DNA from: Collinsella sp.
GTDB taxonomy: Bacteria; Actinomycetota; Coriobacteriia; Coriobacteriales; Coriobacteriaceae
Reading direction: 5' to 3'
Length of the DNA stretch: 64,000 nucleotides
NCBI GenBank assembly: GCA_018382125.1
Contig: JAGZQO010000002.1
Span: 77,119 to 141,118 of the forward strand
In this document: one piece after another, positions 14,983 to 23,358 of the stretch
Numbering within the stretch: position 1 is the stretch's first letter
Layout: every line of letters starts with the position of its first letter
Notes under the pieces: generated by a model
The model's input: the letters and a program-made list of their open reading frames with translations, nothing else
Databases searched by the model: none
Told to the model about the DNA's origin: nothing
Translations under genes and position numbers: made by a program

Positions 14983-16764
14983 ATGGCAGCCTTGTTCACG
15001 ACCCCCAAACGCAATGACACTACCGCCGGAACCCATGTTGCCGAACCCGACGTTCGCCGTCGCATAGGACTCGCGCACGGCAGCTGGCGCCGCGTGACGC
15101 GCCGCATCGTCGCGGGCGCCGTGTGCGCGCTCACGGTGAGCTCGCTGCTCATGCCGAGCGTCTCGCTCGCAGCGGAATGGGTCAAGGTCGGCGGCAACAA
15201 GTACAACACCGCGGCGAGCGACGAGGCCGGTACCTGGTCGTGGGACGGCGCCGACGACTTGAAGCTCAACAACTATAACGGCGGCGAGATCCAGGCCGCA
15301 GGCAAGCTCAACGTGAATTACTCGGGAACCAACATCGTCACTGCCGAATGGATCGAAAGCATCAACGTTTCTCATGGCACTAACGAGAATGCCGAGCTCA
15401 ATATCCAAGGCGACGAGGGCGGCACGCTTAGCGTGACATCTACTGAGGACGCTATCCTCTCCACGGGTAATATCAACATCGACGGAGCCGGATCCGTCAA
15501 CGCCACGAGCACTGGGTTTGATGCCATCAATGCCGGAGGTGATCTCGCTATCAAAGGTTCGGGCAACGTCAACGCCACGGGTGCATCGGATGGCATCAGG
15601 GCAAACGGCAATATCACGATTGACGACAGCGGAGCCGTCACCGCCAGGGCTACCAAGGACAAGGGTATTGGAGCCGACAAGAACCTCACCATCAAGGGTG
15701 ACGGGACGGTCGAGGCAAGCTCAGCCGATGGTGAGGCCCTTTGGAGCGGCGGCAATATCAACATCTCGGACGGCAGCCAGGTCAAGGCAAACGCCGAGGG
15801 ATATCTTGCCGTCGACACTGAGGGCAGTCTCGCGGTCACGAACGCCTCCCTTGACGCAAGCGGTGTTGAATATGGCGTCTATGCCCACAAGGGCGTTACG
15901 CTCGGTCACGCGACCGTGACGGTCCGTACCAGCGCGAGCGGCGGCCAGGCCATCGCCCTCATCACTGACGGGGACGACATCGTCATCAAGAACGGCTCCA
16001 CCGTGGACGCGTTTGCGGAAGGCGAGGTTTCGGCTGCATTCTCCACCAGAAACGATCGACCCAACGAGAAGGGCGGCCACATCTACATCAGCGACTCCGT
16101 TGTCAAGGCCATAGCCCGCTATGTCGAGAACGGCGACGGCCCCATCCCCTACAGCGAAAACCAAGATGGCGAGACGAGGCGCGAACCCCAAGGCGAGAAC
16201 ATCGGCATCATCGCCCAGACCAGCGAGGGCGTCACACCCGCAGTCATCTCGATCATCCGCAGCAAGGTAACGGCCGAAGGAGATGCAGCGGCAATCTTTG
16301 CCCGTGCCATGAGCGCTGACGGCAAGACAATCGGCACCATCAAGATTGAGAACGCCGCCATCCAGACGCCCGAAGGCGGCAAGGTCATTGACTATCGCAA
16401 GCTCCGTGACGGCATCTACGAGGCAGGCCAGGCCATCGGCACGGGCGACGCCACGGTCGACTCCCTCTATATCAAAGCAGTCGCCAAAAGTACGACCATC
16501 GCACCTCCCGAGGTAGCCAAGCCGGAAGACCCCAAGCCCGACGAGACCAAGCCCGCAGAAAGCAAGCCCGCGGAGTCCAAACAGAACCCCAAGCCTGAGG
16601 GCTCAAAGCCGACCAAGGCCGTTGCGGCTTCAACCACGAAAGCCAAGACTACCGGCGTGCTCGCGGCAACCGGCGACACCTCGGGTGCGGCCATCGTGGC
16701 AACCGTCCTTGCGGGAACAGCCGCTATCGCCGCAGGCACCATGGCGAGCCGTAAGCGTTCTTAG
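14983..16764 (+). CDS. Cell-wall-anchored beta-helix surface protein, copy 2
   Basis: 593 residues from ATG 14983 (GGGAG upstream). The architecture is the same as copy 1: long Arg-rich pre-signal, Sec signal peptide, beta-helix repeats (SINVDGAGS-like units), a Pro/Lys-rich spacer with DETKPAESKPAESK repeats, LAATGD, a membrane segment and SRKRS. The signal peptide, residues about 270-355 and the C-terminal anchor are almost identical to copy 1, while the repeats at about 75-265 and the stretch before the anchor have diverged. The 271-base gap between copies repeats the permease tail, its terminator and the original upstream region, so each copy keeps its own leader. Confidence 0.8.
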   Translation: MAALFTTPKRNDTTAGTHVAEPDVRRRIGLAHGSWRRVTRRIVAGAVCALTVSSLLMPSVSLAAEWVKVGGNKYNTAASDEAGTWSWDGADDLKLNNYNGGEIQAAGKLNVNYSGTNIVTAEWIESINVSHGTNENAELNIQGDEGGTLSVTSTEDAILSTGNINIDGAGSVNATSTGFDAINAGGDLAIKGSGNVNATGASDGIRANGNITIDDSGAVTARATKDKGIGADKNLTIKGDGTVEASSADGEALWSGGNINISDGSQVKANAEGYLAVDTEGSLAVTNASLDASGVEYGVYAHKGVTLGHATVTVRTSASGGQAIALITDGDDIVIKNGSTVDAFAEGEVSAAFSTRNDRPNEKGGHIYISDSVVKAIARYVENGDGPIPYSENQDGETRREPQGENIGIIAQTSEGVTPAVISIIRSKVTAEGDAAAIFARAMSADGKTIGTIKIENAAIQTPEGGKVIDYRKLRDGIYEAGQAIGTGDATVDSLYIKAVAKSTTIAPPEVAKPEDPKPDETKPAESKPAESKQNPKPEGSKPTKAVAASTTKAKTTGVLAATGDTSGAAIVATVLAGTAAIAAGTMASRKRS

Positions 16765-16821
16765 ACGCCTCTGCGCACATGGCAGCTCCCGCGAAGGCCC
16801 CGAGCCCCAGCACCGTTTAAC

Positions 16822-16859
16822 AACGCCACCGCCGAGCTCCCCTCCGGCGGTGGCGTTTT
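16822..16859 (+). terminator. Terminator after surface-protein copy 2
   Basis: AACGCCACCGCCG pairs with CGGCGGTGGCGTT around a 10-base loop, followed by TTC. It is unlike the permease terminator and marks the end of the duplicated block. Confidence 0.85.
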
Positions 16860-16971
16860 CCATATGAGTCCGCAGGGGATGCACGAGATTGTCTTTGGTC
16901 TAGCCCAACCGGCATACGCTGGCGTGCGACAATTGGGGCTGCCGATATCACAACACTGAGAGAAGCCCGTC

Positions 16972-17637
16972 ATGGAAGCGCATCAAAAGCAGATAACCGT
17001 TTATTCGAATCATACGGAAAGCGCGCCTGTCATCTACCTTCCTGTGGTCGTGGGCGACGGCAGCGAGGTTTATAAGTGTTGCCGAGAGCTCGACTGTCCG
17101 CCATTCGCCCTCGTCACCATTGGCGGGCTCGATTGGAATCGCGAGCTGAGCCCCTGGGCATGCGACGGGACCGTACGCGATGCCGAGCCTTTCGGCGGCC
17201 AAGCTGCCGATTTTCTTGATGAGCTGCTGAATCAGATAATCCCCCAGGTCGAATCGTCGCTTCCTCAGCCGCCCACCTGGCGCGGCATTGCCGGTTACTC
17301 GCTCGCGGGCCTCTTCGCACTCTGGTCCCTCTGGCAAACCGACGCCTTTGACCGCGCCGCGAGCGCATCGGGGTCGCTATGGTTTCCCGACTTTGTCGAC
17401 CGTGCCAGCACGGCCCCTTTTGCCGGCAGCCCGCAAGCCGTCTACCTGTCACTCGGCAAAAAGGAAACCAAGACGCCCAACCGCATGATGCGGCATGTAC
17501 TCGACGACACACGCGCGATGGAAGCGTTGCTCGTCGAGCGCGGCATTCCAACAACGCTGGAGCTCAACCCCGGCAATCACTTTGCCCAAACCGACTTACG
17601 CATGGCCCGCGGCATCCACTGGATACTGACGCATTAA
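16972..17637 (+). CDS. Alpha/beta hydrolase of the Fes/IroE-like esterase group
   Basis: 221 residues. The nucleophile elbow GIAGYSLAGLFALW, with Ser in GYSLAG, and a late His in NPGNHFAQ indicate an active alpha/beta hydrolase of the COG2819 type. This group includes siderophore esterases and other small-ester hydrolases. There is no signal peptide, so it acts in the cytoplasm. No siderophore genes are adjacent, so the substrate remains open. It is monocistronic, bounded by terminators on both sides. Confidence 0.8.
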   Translation: MEAHQKQITVYSNHTESAPVIYLPVVVGDGSEVYKCCRELDCPPFALVTIGGLDWNRELSPWACDGTVRDAEPFGGQAADFLDELLNQIIPQVESSLPQPPTWRGIAGYSLAGLFALWSLWQTDAFDRAASASGSLWFPDFVDRASTAPFAGSPQAVYLSLGKKETKTPNRMMRHVLDDTRAMEALLVERGIPTTLELNPGNHFAQTDLRMARGIHWILTH

Positions 17638-17639
17638 AA

Positions 17640-17673
17640 ATGGTGCCCACGCGCATATACGCATGGGCACCAT
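17640..17673. terminator. Bidirectional terminator between convergent hydrolase and uracil permease
   Basis: ATGGTGCCC pairs with GGGCACCAT, with an additional inner GCG/CGC. It lies between the convergent stop codons and serves both directions. Confidence 0.8.
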
Positions 17674-17698
17674 ATCTTGTTTTAGCTGAACGCAGCTG

Positions 17699-19033
17699 CT
17701 ACTCAGCAGCCTCTTCGAGTTCCGAGACATCAAACTCAAAGTCGTTACCCGGCAGAATGGCGTTGAGCACGATGCCCACCAGCGAGCCCACGGCAAGGCC
17801 GGAAAGCGAAATCGTCACGCCGCCCAGCTCCAGCACGATGGCACCGGCGGTGCTGTACGCAATGCCGAGTGAAAGCACGAGCACCAGAGCGGCCACCAGC
17901 ACGTTGCGGTTGTTCTGGAAATCGACCTGGTTCTCGATGAGGTTGCGAACACCCACGGCGCTGATCATGCCATAGAGCACAAGCGACACGCCGCCGATTA
18001 CACACGCCGGCATGGCGGCAATCACGGCAGCGAACTTGGGGCAGAACGAAAGCACGATAGCGCAGCACGCGGCAATGCGAATCACGCGCGGGTCAAACAC
18101 ACGCGTCAGGGCAAGCACGCCGGTGTTCTCGCCATACGTGGTGTTGGCCGGAGCGCCAAAGAGCGAAGCCAGAATCGTGGCGAGTCCATCGCCGAGCAGT
18201 GTGCGATGCAAGCCGGGATCGGCAATGTAGTTGCGCTCACAGGTGGAGCCAATAGCGGAGATATCACCGATATGCTCGATCATGGTTGCAAAGGCCAACG
18301 GCATGATGGTGATGATAGCCGTCGTGGCAAGGCCGCTATCGAACTGCGGGCCAAAGAGCGCAAAGACGGTGTTGTCCCACTCGACGGGCAAACCAACCCA
18401 GGGAGCGGCTGCGACGCCAGTAAAGTCGACCTCGCCCAGCGCAGTCGCAACGGCATAGCTCACCGCAACGCCCAGCAGGATCGGCACGATCTTGACCATG
18501 CCGCGGCCCCAGATGTTGCAGATGACGATCACTGCCACGGCGATAACGGCGACGAGCCAATTGGTCTGGCAGTTAGCAATAGCGGAGCTTGCCAGGATCA
18601 GACCGATGGAAATGACGATAGGGCCCGTCACCACCGGCGGGAAGAAGCGCATGACGCGCTTGGCACCAAAGGCGCGGAACAGGGCCGCCAGCACCGGATA
18701 GAGTAGACCGGCGCAGGCTACGCCCAGGCAGGCGTAGGGCAATAGCTCGGCCTCGCCGTTGGGCGCGATTGCGGCATAGCCTGCGATAAAGGCAAACGAT
18801 GAGCCCAAAAATGCCGGCACGTTACCGCGCGACAAGAAGTGGAACAGCAGCGTGCCCAAGCCGGCAAACAAAAGCGTCGCCGAAACCGAGAGACCGGTGA
18901 GCACGGGCACCAGCACGGTGGCGCCAAACATGGCAAACAGGTGCTGCAGACCGAGCAGGAACATGCGCGGGCGGCCAAGCGACGATGCATCGTAGATGGC
19001 ATCGGTGACGGCGGGCGTCGAGGATTGGGACAT
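17699..19033 (-). CDS. uraA: NCS2 uracil/xanthine permease (UraA-like)
   Basis: 444 residues from ATG 19033, with AAAGGA upstream. It contains GLQHLFAMFGATVLVPVLTG and the NCS2 signatures GTTTYGE-like NTTYGENTGVLALTRV and FATMIEHIGDISAI. The protein has around 14 membrane segments and imports uracil by proton symport; xanthine or thymine cannot be excluded. The gene follows the MetE-like gene on the same strand after 120 bases, with a possible operator at 19090-19108, so it is probably transcribed on its own. Confidence 0.88.
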   Translation of the reverse strand: MSQSSTPAVTDAIYDASSLGRPRMFLLGLQHLFAMFGATVLVPVLTGLSVSATLLFAGLGTLLFHFLSRGNVPAFLGSSFAFIAGYAAIAPNGEAELLPYACLGVACAGLLYPVLAALFRAFGAKRVMRFFPPVVTGPIVISIGLILASSAIANCQTNWLVAVIAVAVIVICNIWGRGMVKIVPILLGVAVSYAVATALGEVDFTGVAAAPWVGLPVEWDNTVFALFGPQFDSGLATTAIITIMPLAFATMIEHIGDISAIGSTCERNYIADPGLHRTLLGDGLATILASLFGAPANTTYGENTGVLALTRVFDPRVIRIAACCAIVLSFCPKFAAVIAAMPACVIGGVSLVLYGMISAVGVRNLIENQVDFQNNRNVLVAALVLVLSLGIAYSTAGAIVLELGGVTISLSGLAVGSLVGIVLNAILPGNDFEFDVSELEEAAE

Positions 19034-19089
19034 GGATGTCCTTTCGAATGGAAGGGCGATCGGGCATATCGGATAACCTGCCCGAACGA

Positions 19090-19108
19090 TACAATCCGAA
19101 CCATTGTA
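19090..19108. promoter_or_regulatory. Small dyad upstream of the uracil permease
   Basis: TACAAT-N7-ATTGTA lies about 57 bases before the permease start. The symmetry is short and may be chance; it could also contain a TACAAT -10 element. Confidence 0.3.
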
Positions 19109-19155
19109 CGCGATACGCCATGTCTCGCACGCGCCGCCACCTGCAAACACTAGCG

Positions 19156-20289
19156 CTATTTCCAAACGCGCTCGGCAATGCGCTTGACCAGCGCGATCTT
19201 TGCCCATTGCTCGTCCTCGGTCAGCTTGTTGCCAATCTCGCAGCTGGCAAAGCCGCACTGAGGCGACAGATACAGGTTCTCGAGCGGCACGTACTTTGCG
19301 GCTTCACGGATGCGCTCGACGATAACATCCTCGTTCTCGAGCTCTGCCGCCTTGGTGGTTACCAAGCCCAGCACGACCTTCTTGCCCGGGGCAACGTACT
19401 TGAGCGGCTCAAAACCGCCGGCGCGCGGCGTATCGAACTCCAGGTAAAATGCATCGACATCCTCGTTTGCGAACAGGTACGGCGCGATGGGGTCATAGCC
19501 GCCCTCGAAGGCATAGGTGGAGTGGTAGTTGCCGCGGCACACATGCGTGTTGATGACCAGATCGTCGGGCTTGTCCGCGATGGCGGCATTGTTGAGCGCC
19601 ACGCCCAGCTCGCTTACCTTTTGCAGGTCGACCGGGCTCATGCCGGTTTTGGCGACAAAATCGGTGTCGCAGTAGATGCCCCAGGTGCAGTCATCAAACT
19701 GGATGTTGCGGCAGCCTGCTGCGTACAGGTCGGCGATCACCGTGCGATAAGCGGCTGCGATGGCGTCGGCAAGTTCCTCATCGGTCTTATAGACAGCGCG
19801 CAGGCTCTCCTGCTGGCCGTCGCAGCGGTCGAGCGTGACTTCGGAGAACGTCTGGATCGGCGCCGGAATGGTTTGCCGCGCGACCTGGCCCTCCCCCTCG
19901 AGCGCCTTGACAAATTTAAAGTGCTCGACGAACGGATGGTTCTCGCCGCTAATGGGGCCGGTTACCACGGCGGTGTCGGCTGTGGTTTCCTCGTCGTGGA
20001 ACATATAGCCCGTACGCGAGGTACGGCGTTCAATGCCGTTGAGCCCCCACATAAAGTCGAGGTGCCAGTAACTGCGGCGAAACTCGCCATCGGTAATCAC
20101 CTGCAGGCCAGCGGACTTTTGCTTGTCCACCAGGTCGCGAATGGCCTCATCCTCGACGGCCTTAAGGCCGGCGGCGTCGAGTGTGCCCGCAGCATAGGCG
20201 GCACGGGCGTCCTTTACGGCCTGTGGACGAAGAAAGCTGCCGACGATATCGGCGCGAAACGGCGCGTTCAGCGTGATTAAAGCACTCAT
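19156..20289 (-). CDS. MetE C-terminal-like methyltransferase (YxjG/YxjH family)
   Basis: 377 residues from ATG 20289 (AAAGGGAG upstream). It is half the size of MetE and corresponds to the C-terminal catalytic barrel, as in the YxjG/YxjH group of cobalamin-independent methionine-synthase-like proteins. Visible motifs include TDGEFRR, INTHVCRGNYHSTY with the zinc-ligand HxC, EFDTPRAG and SPQCGFASC with the second Cys. Zinc-binding His and Cys are present, so it is probably active, but whether the methyl donor is a folate or another compound is unknown. A LysR gene lies directly upstream on the same strand and an 8-7-8 dyad stands between them, suggesting control within sulfur amino acid metabolism. 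Confidence 0.82.
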   Translation of the reverse strand: MSALITLNAPFRADIVGSFLRPQAVKDARAAYAAGTLDAAGLKAVEDEAIRDLVDKQKSAGLQVITDGEFRRSYWHLDFMWGLNGIERRTSRTGYMFHDEETTADTAVVTGPISGENHPFVEHFKFVKALEGEGQVARQTIPAPIQTFSEVTLDRCDGQQESLRAVYKTDEELADAIAAAYRTVIADLYAAGCRNIQFDDCTWGIYCDTDFVAKTGMSPVDLQKVSELGVALNNAAIADKPDDLVINTHVCRGNYHSTYAFEGGYDPIAPYLFANEDVDAFYLEFDTPRAGGFEPLKYVAPGKKVVLGLVTTKAAELENEDVIVERIREAAKYVPLENLYLSPQCGFASCEIGNKLTEDEQWAKIALVKRIAERVWK

Positions 20290-20375
20290 AGATATCTCCC
20301 TTTGCATTGGTTGCTTTACTGGGACAAAGTATGAGCGCTCATATAGCCATCGTAAAATATACGTTTATAACAGTT

Positions 20376-20398
20376 TGATATAGATGCTTCCTATATCA
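20376..20398. promoter_or_regulatory. LysR-type dyad upstream of the MetE-like gene
   Basis: TGATATAG-N7-CTATATCA is a perfect 8-7-8 inverted repeat about 90 bases before the methyltransferase start and just after the LysR gene. ATAG/CTAT arms recall the methionine-box sites of MtaR/MetR-type LysR regulators; the link is inferred. Confidence 0.5.
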
Positions 20399-20444
20399 GT
20401 TGGGACTGCCATGAAGAGATTTGACCTGTACAGGACGCAGCAGT

Positions 20445-21341
20445 CTAGATATGCTGACGGATCGCGTCGATATAGGCTTGGCCATAGCGCGTGAGCGTCG
20501 TGTTTTTGCGCGTGATGATGCCAATCTCCATGTACTCATCCACGTCGAGCGGAATCGAGATAATGCCGGGGCCGTTGAGCTCGTGGCTGATCACGCCCGA
20601 GCATACCGTGTAGCCGTTGAGGCCCATGGCCAAATTGAACAACGTCGCACGGTCGCGCACGCGGATATTTTTGCGACGTTCAAACGTCGAGGTCAGCTCC
20701 TCGGAATAGTAGAACGAGTTATAACTGCCCTGCTCATAGGACAAGAACGGGTAGTCTTCCAAGTCCTCGAGCGTCACGCTGGCGCAGTCCGCCAGTGGAT
20801 GGTCGGCGCATACAAAGACATGCGGCGCGGCGCAGAAGAGCCCTTCGAACACGAGCTCGTTGGCTGCCAACATGCGCTCAATGACCTCGCGGTTGTGCTC
20901 GGACAGGTACAGGATGCCCAGCTCGCTTTTCATGTGCGCGACATCCTCGATAATCTCGTGAGTCTGCTCCTCGCGCAGGGTAAAGTCGTAGCGCGCGGCA
21001 TCGAACTCGCGGATTACGTCAACAAATGCGTTAACGGCAAAGGAATAATGCTGACAGCTCACACTAAAGTGTGGCACCTGCTCGGACGCGCCCTTGTACT
21101 TGCCTTCGAGCAGATCGGCCTGATCGAGCACCTGTCGCGCGTAGCCCAAGAAGGTCTCGCCCTCCTCGGACACAATGACACCCTTGTTGGTGCGCTCAAA
21201 GATATGCACACCCATCTCGTTTTCGAGATCGCGGATCGATGCGGTAATCGAAGGCTGCGACACAAAGAGCCGGCGCGAGGCCTCGGTAATGCTGCCGCAT
21301 TCGGCAACTTTGACGACATATCTGAGCTGCTGAAGCTTCAT
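20445..21341 (-). CDS. LysR-family regulator, probably of sulfur amino acid genes
   Basis: 298 residues with a typical N-terminal winged helix (SITEASRRLFVSQPSITASIRDLE) and effector domain. It is preceded by the HAD phosphatase gene with only ten bases between, and followed by the MetE-like methyltransferase, all on one strand. The protein resembles the group containing streptococcal MtaR and lactococcal CmbR (FhuR), but that match is from overall pattern, not from a specific residue set. A dyad with LysR geometry stands between it and its likely target. Confidence 0.82.
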   Translation of the reverse strand: MKLQQLRYVVKVAECGSITEASRRLFVSQPSITASIRDLENEMGVHIFERTNKGVIVSEEGETFLGYARQVLDQADLLEGKYKGASEQVPHFSVSCQHYSFAVNAFVDVIREFDAARYDFTLREEQTHEIIEDVAHMKSELGILYLSEHNREVIERMLAANELVFEGLFCAAPHVFVCADHPLADCASVTLEDLEDYPFLSYEQGSYNSFYYSEELTSTFERRKNIRVRDRATLFNLAMGLNGYTVCSGVISHELNGPGIISIPLDVDEYMEIGIITRKNTTLTRYGQAYIDAIRQHI

Positions 21342-21351
21342 AGCTTTCTCC

Positions 21352-22260
21352 CTAGACGTTCGTGACGTCGAAACCTGTCACATCCATCTGACGCATAAAC
21401 GGCGGCATTTCCCCCGTCGCAGCGCAGGCGGCAATCTGATGCAGAGCCCCGGCGACCGCATCGTCTGCCGCAGCGCCGATATGCCAGCGCGCGGCAGCCG
21501 TGACAGCCTCGTTGGCATTGGCGACTGCAACGGAGTTGGGAACGGCATCGATCATGGGCAGATCGTTATCGGAATCGCCAAATACGGCCACCTCATCGGG
21601 CGTCAGGTCCAAAGCGCGCGCCAACTCCAGCGCAGCGCAACCCTTGTCCCAACCTGCTGGAAGGATGTCAAACAGGCGCACTCGGTTGTTGGGAAACACA
21701 AGCGAGAGTTCCGGCACCTCAACGGCAACGCGCTCGCGTAGCTCCGCGAGCTCCTCACGCGAACGGGCACTCCAGATATTCGCCTTGAACACCGGCACTT
21801 CATCAACGACAGGACGGCATGGGGCCTCTTCGCCTTTGAGCCATGCGTTGCCGCCCGACTCCATGGCGCGACGAACGCGCTCAGGATCGCTCGTCACGCA
21901 GTGGGCATCGTTATTCCAAAAGTCATCACCCAGGCTATAGACCTTCAGATAGGTATCGTCGGTCTCTTGCTCCAGATAGTCGGCCAAACGCATCAGAGCA
22001 TCGTTGTCGATTGCGTGCGAGGCGACTAATTCGCCGCCGACAAACATCACCTGGCCGTTACAGAACGCGCCAGTCGAAAAACACTCGGAACGGTTTTTGA
22101 ACATCCAGCCCATCGCGGACGGCTGGCGACCCGAAACCGGGCCAAAGTGCAGACCCGCCGCCTGCATGGCATGAATGCCCTCAATGGCGTAGTCGCTGGT
22201 GCCGTCATGCCCGGCCGGAATCAGCGTATCGTCCATATCGGTCAGCACAAGTTTAATCAT
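21352..22260 (-). CDS. HAD-superfamily phosphatase, Cof type (IIB cap)
   Basis: 302 residues. Motif I is DMDDTL at residues 8-13 (nucleophile Asp8), motif II is SGRQ, and the C-terminal GDSDNDLPMID is motif IV; the large insert between is a type IIB cap. Such enzymes dephosphorylate sugar phosphates, nucleotides or PLP. The gene starts downstream of a small palindromic repeat and runs into the LysR gene with a ten-base gap, so it is the first gene of that operon. Whether it has any role in methionine metabolism is unclear. Confidence 0.85.
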   Translation of the reverse strand: MIKLVLTDMDDTLIPAGHDGTSDYAIEGIHAMQAAGLHFGPVSGRQPSAMGWMFKNRSECFSTGAFCNGQVMFVGGELVASHAIDNDALMRLADYLEQETDDTYLKVYSLGDDFWNNDAHCVTSDPERVRRAMESGGNAWLKGEEAPCRPVVDEVPVFKANIWSARSREELAELRERVAVEVPELSLVFPNNRVRLFDILPAGWDKGCAALELARALDLTPDEVAVFGDSDNDLPMIDAVPNSVAVANANEAVTAAARWHIGAAADDAVAGALHQIAACAATGEMPPFMRQMDVTGFDVTNV

Positions 22261-22297
22261 AAGGCCCCCATTCGTATCGGTCCTACCTATTGTAACG

Positions 22298-22332
22298 ACC
22301 TGCCAAAATAAACCTGTCCCTTTTTGGCAGGT
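22298..22332. repeat. REP-like palindrome, type CCTGCCAAAA (copy 1)
   Basis: ACCTGCCAAAA pairs with TTTTGGCAGGT around a loop containing CTGTCCCT. Nearly the same 35 bases recur at 38418-38452, sixteen kilobases away, with two changes. It lies between divergently transcribed genes. Confidence 0.8.
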
Positions 22333-22356
22333 GCGCTAGTATAGGGAACAACAGAT

Positions 22357-22454
22357 TCGATGCGGGAGTGCCGGCGGTGCAAACCACAAGGCTGAGAGGG
22401 CATGGGGCCCAATCCTTTGAACCTGTCAGTTAATGCTGGCGTAGGGAGCATGCC
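22357..22454 (+). promoter_or_regulatory. TPP riboswitch (THI element)
   Basis: The conserved core is clear: GGGAGTGCC, then GCTGAGAGGG at 22391-22400, CCTTTGAACCTGTCAGTTAATGC across 22415-22435 and GCGTAGGGA at 22439-22447. ATGC at the 5' end and GCAT at the 3' end close stem P1. It senses thiamine pyrophosphate and lies directly before the thiM operon, with a terminator hairpin eight bases after it. Control is therefore probably by premature transcription termination when TPP is plentiful. Confidence 0.95.
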
Positions 22455-22462
22455 GCCTTTAC

Positions 22463-22494
22463 AGGGGCGCTGTCTATGCACAGCGCCCCTTTTC
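22463..22494 (+). terminator. Riboswitch expression-platform terminator
   Basis: AGGGGCGCTGT pairs perfectly with ACAGCGCCCCT around CTATGC and is followed by TTT. Lying between the TPP aptamer and the thiM ribosome site, it is the likely on/off hairpin. Confidence 0.88.
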
Positions 22495-22515
22495 TATGCC
22501 AAGGAGGCATGTGCA

Positions 22516-23355
22516 GTGATTGATCCGGAACAGCTTAAACAACATATGGTCAAGGCCGTAGAGGAGATTCGCGCCACCAATCCGATGGCCGGCTCCATCA
22601 CCAACACGGTGACGATCGACTTTGTCGCCAACGCGCAGCTCGCCGTGGGCGGATCGGCCGCCATGGTCTATCTGCCCGACGAGGGCGAGGCACTCGTTGC
22701 CGGCGGCGGCGCCATCTATCTCAATATGGGCACGCTCTTCCCCATCTACGAGCAGACAATTCCCCGCGCGGCCAAGGCGGCACACGACGCCGGCAAGCCC
22801 TGGGTGCTCGATCCAGTGGGCCTGGGCATCGGCAGCCTGCGCACCCAGTTGGTAAACGAGCTCAAGCAGTACAAGCCCGCTATCGTGCGCGGCAACGCCT
22901 CCGAGATCATCGCACTCGCCGGCCTGTGGGGTCTTGAGGGCGAGGCAGCTGATCTGAGCCGTGTACGCGGTGTCGATACCACCGACACGGTAGACGCCGC
23001 CCGCGATGCCGCCGTGGCGCTCGCCCGCTACACCGGCGGCGCCGTTGTGGTCTCGGGCGAAGTCGACCTGATTACCGACGGCACGACCGTGGCCAAGTCC
23101 CACGGCGGCAGCCCGCTCATGTCAAAGATCACCGGCTGCGGCTGCTCACAGGGCGGCGTGCTCGCCGTGTACGCCTGCGCCGCCGACCCGTTTACGGCCG
23201 CCGTCTGCGGTACCGCCGTCTACAACGTTGCCGGCACGCGTGCCGCCGCCGTCGCCGATGCTCCGGCAAGCTTTAAGGTCGCCTTTATCGACGAACTCTA
23301 CCGCGCGACCGCCCAAGACATTGCCGATAACCGACTCGAGCTCGAGGAGGCATAG
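22516..23355 (+). CDS. thiM: Hydroxyethylthiazole kinase
   Basis: 279 residues from a GTG at 22516; AAGGAGG lies eight bases before it, while the ATG nearer the site is out of frame. The enzyme phosphorylates hydroxyethylthiazole for thiamine salvage. Conserved elements include NPMAGSITNTVTIDFVAN, AIYLNMGTL, WVLDPVGLGIGSLRT, VRGNASEI and the catalytic SKITGCGCSQG near the C-terminus. It is the first gene behind the TPP riboswitch and is followed after three bases by the thiamine-binding protein gene. Confidence 0.95.
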   Translation: MIDPEQLKQHMVKAVEEIRATNPMAGSITNTVTIDFVANAQLAVGGSAAMVYLPDEGEALVAGGGAIYLNMGTLFPIYEQTIPRAAKAAHDAGKPWVLDPVGLGIGSLRTQLVNELKQYKPAIVRGNASEIIALAGLWGLEGEAADLSRVRGVDTTDTVDAARDAAVALARYTGGAVVVSGEVDLITDGTTVAKSHGGSPLMSKITGCGCSQGGVLAVYACAADPFTAAVCGTAVYNVAGTRAAAVADAPASFKVAFIDELYRATAQDIADNRLELEEA

Positions 23356-23358
23356 GCC

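Noticed and set aside
13290..16500. CRISPR-like repeats
   Set aside because: The repetition comes from beta-helix coding repeats and the gene duplication. Repeat units are imperfect, and there are no equal spacers or cas genes.
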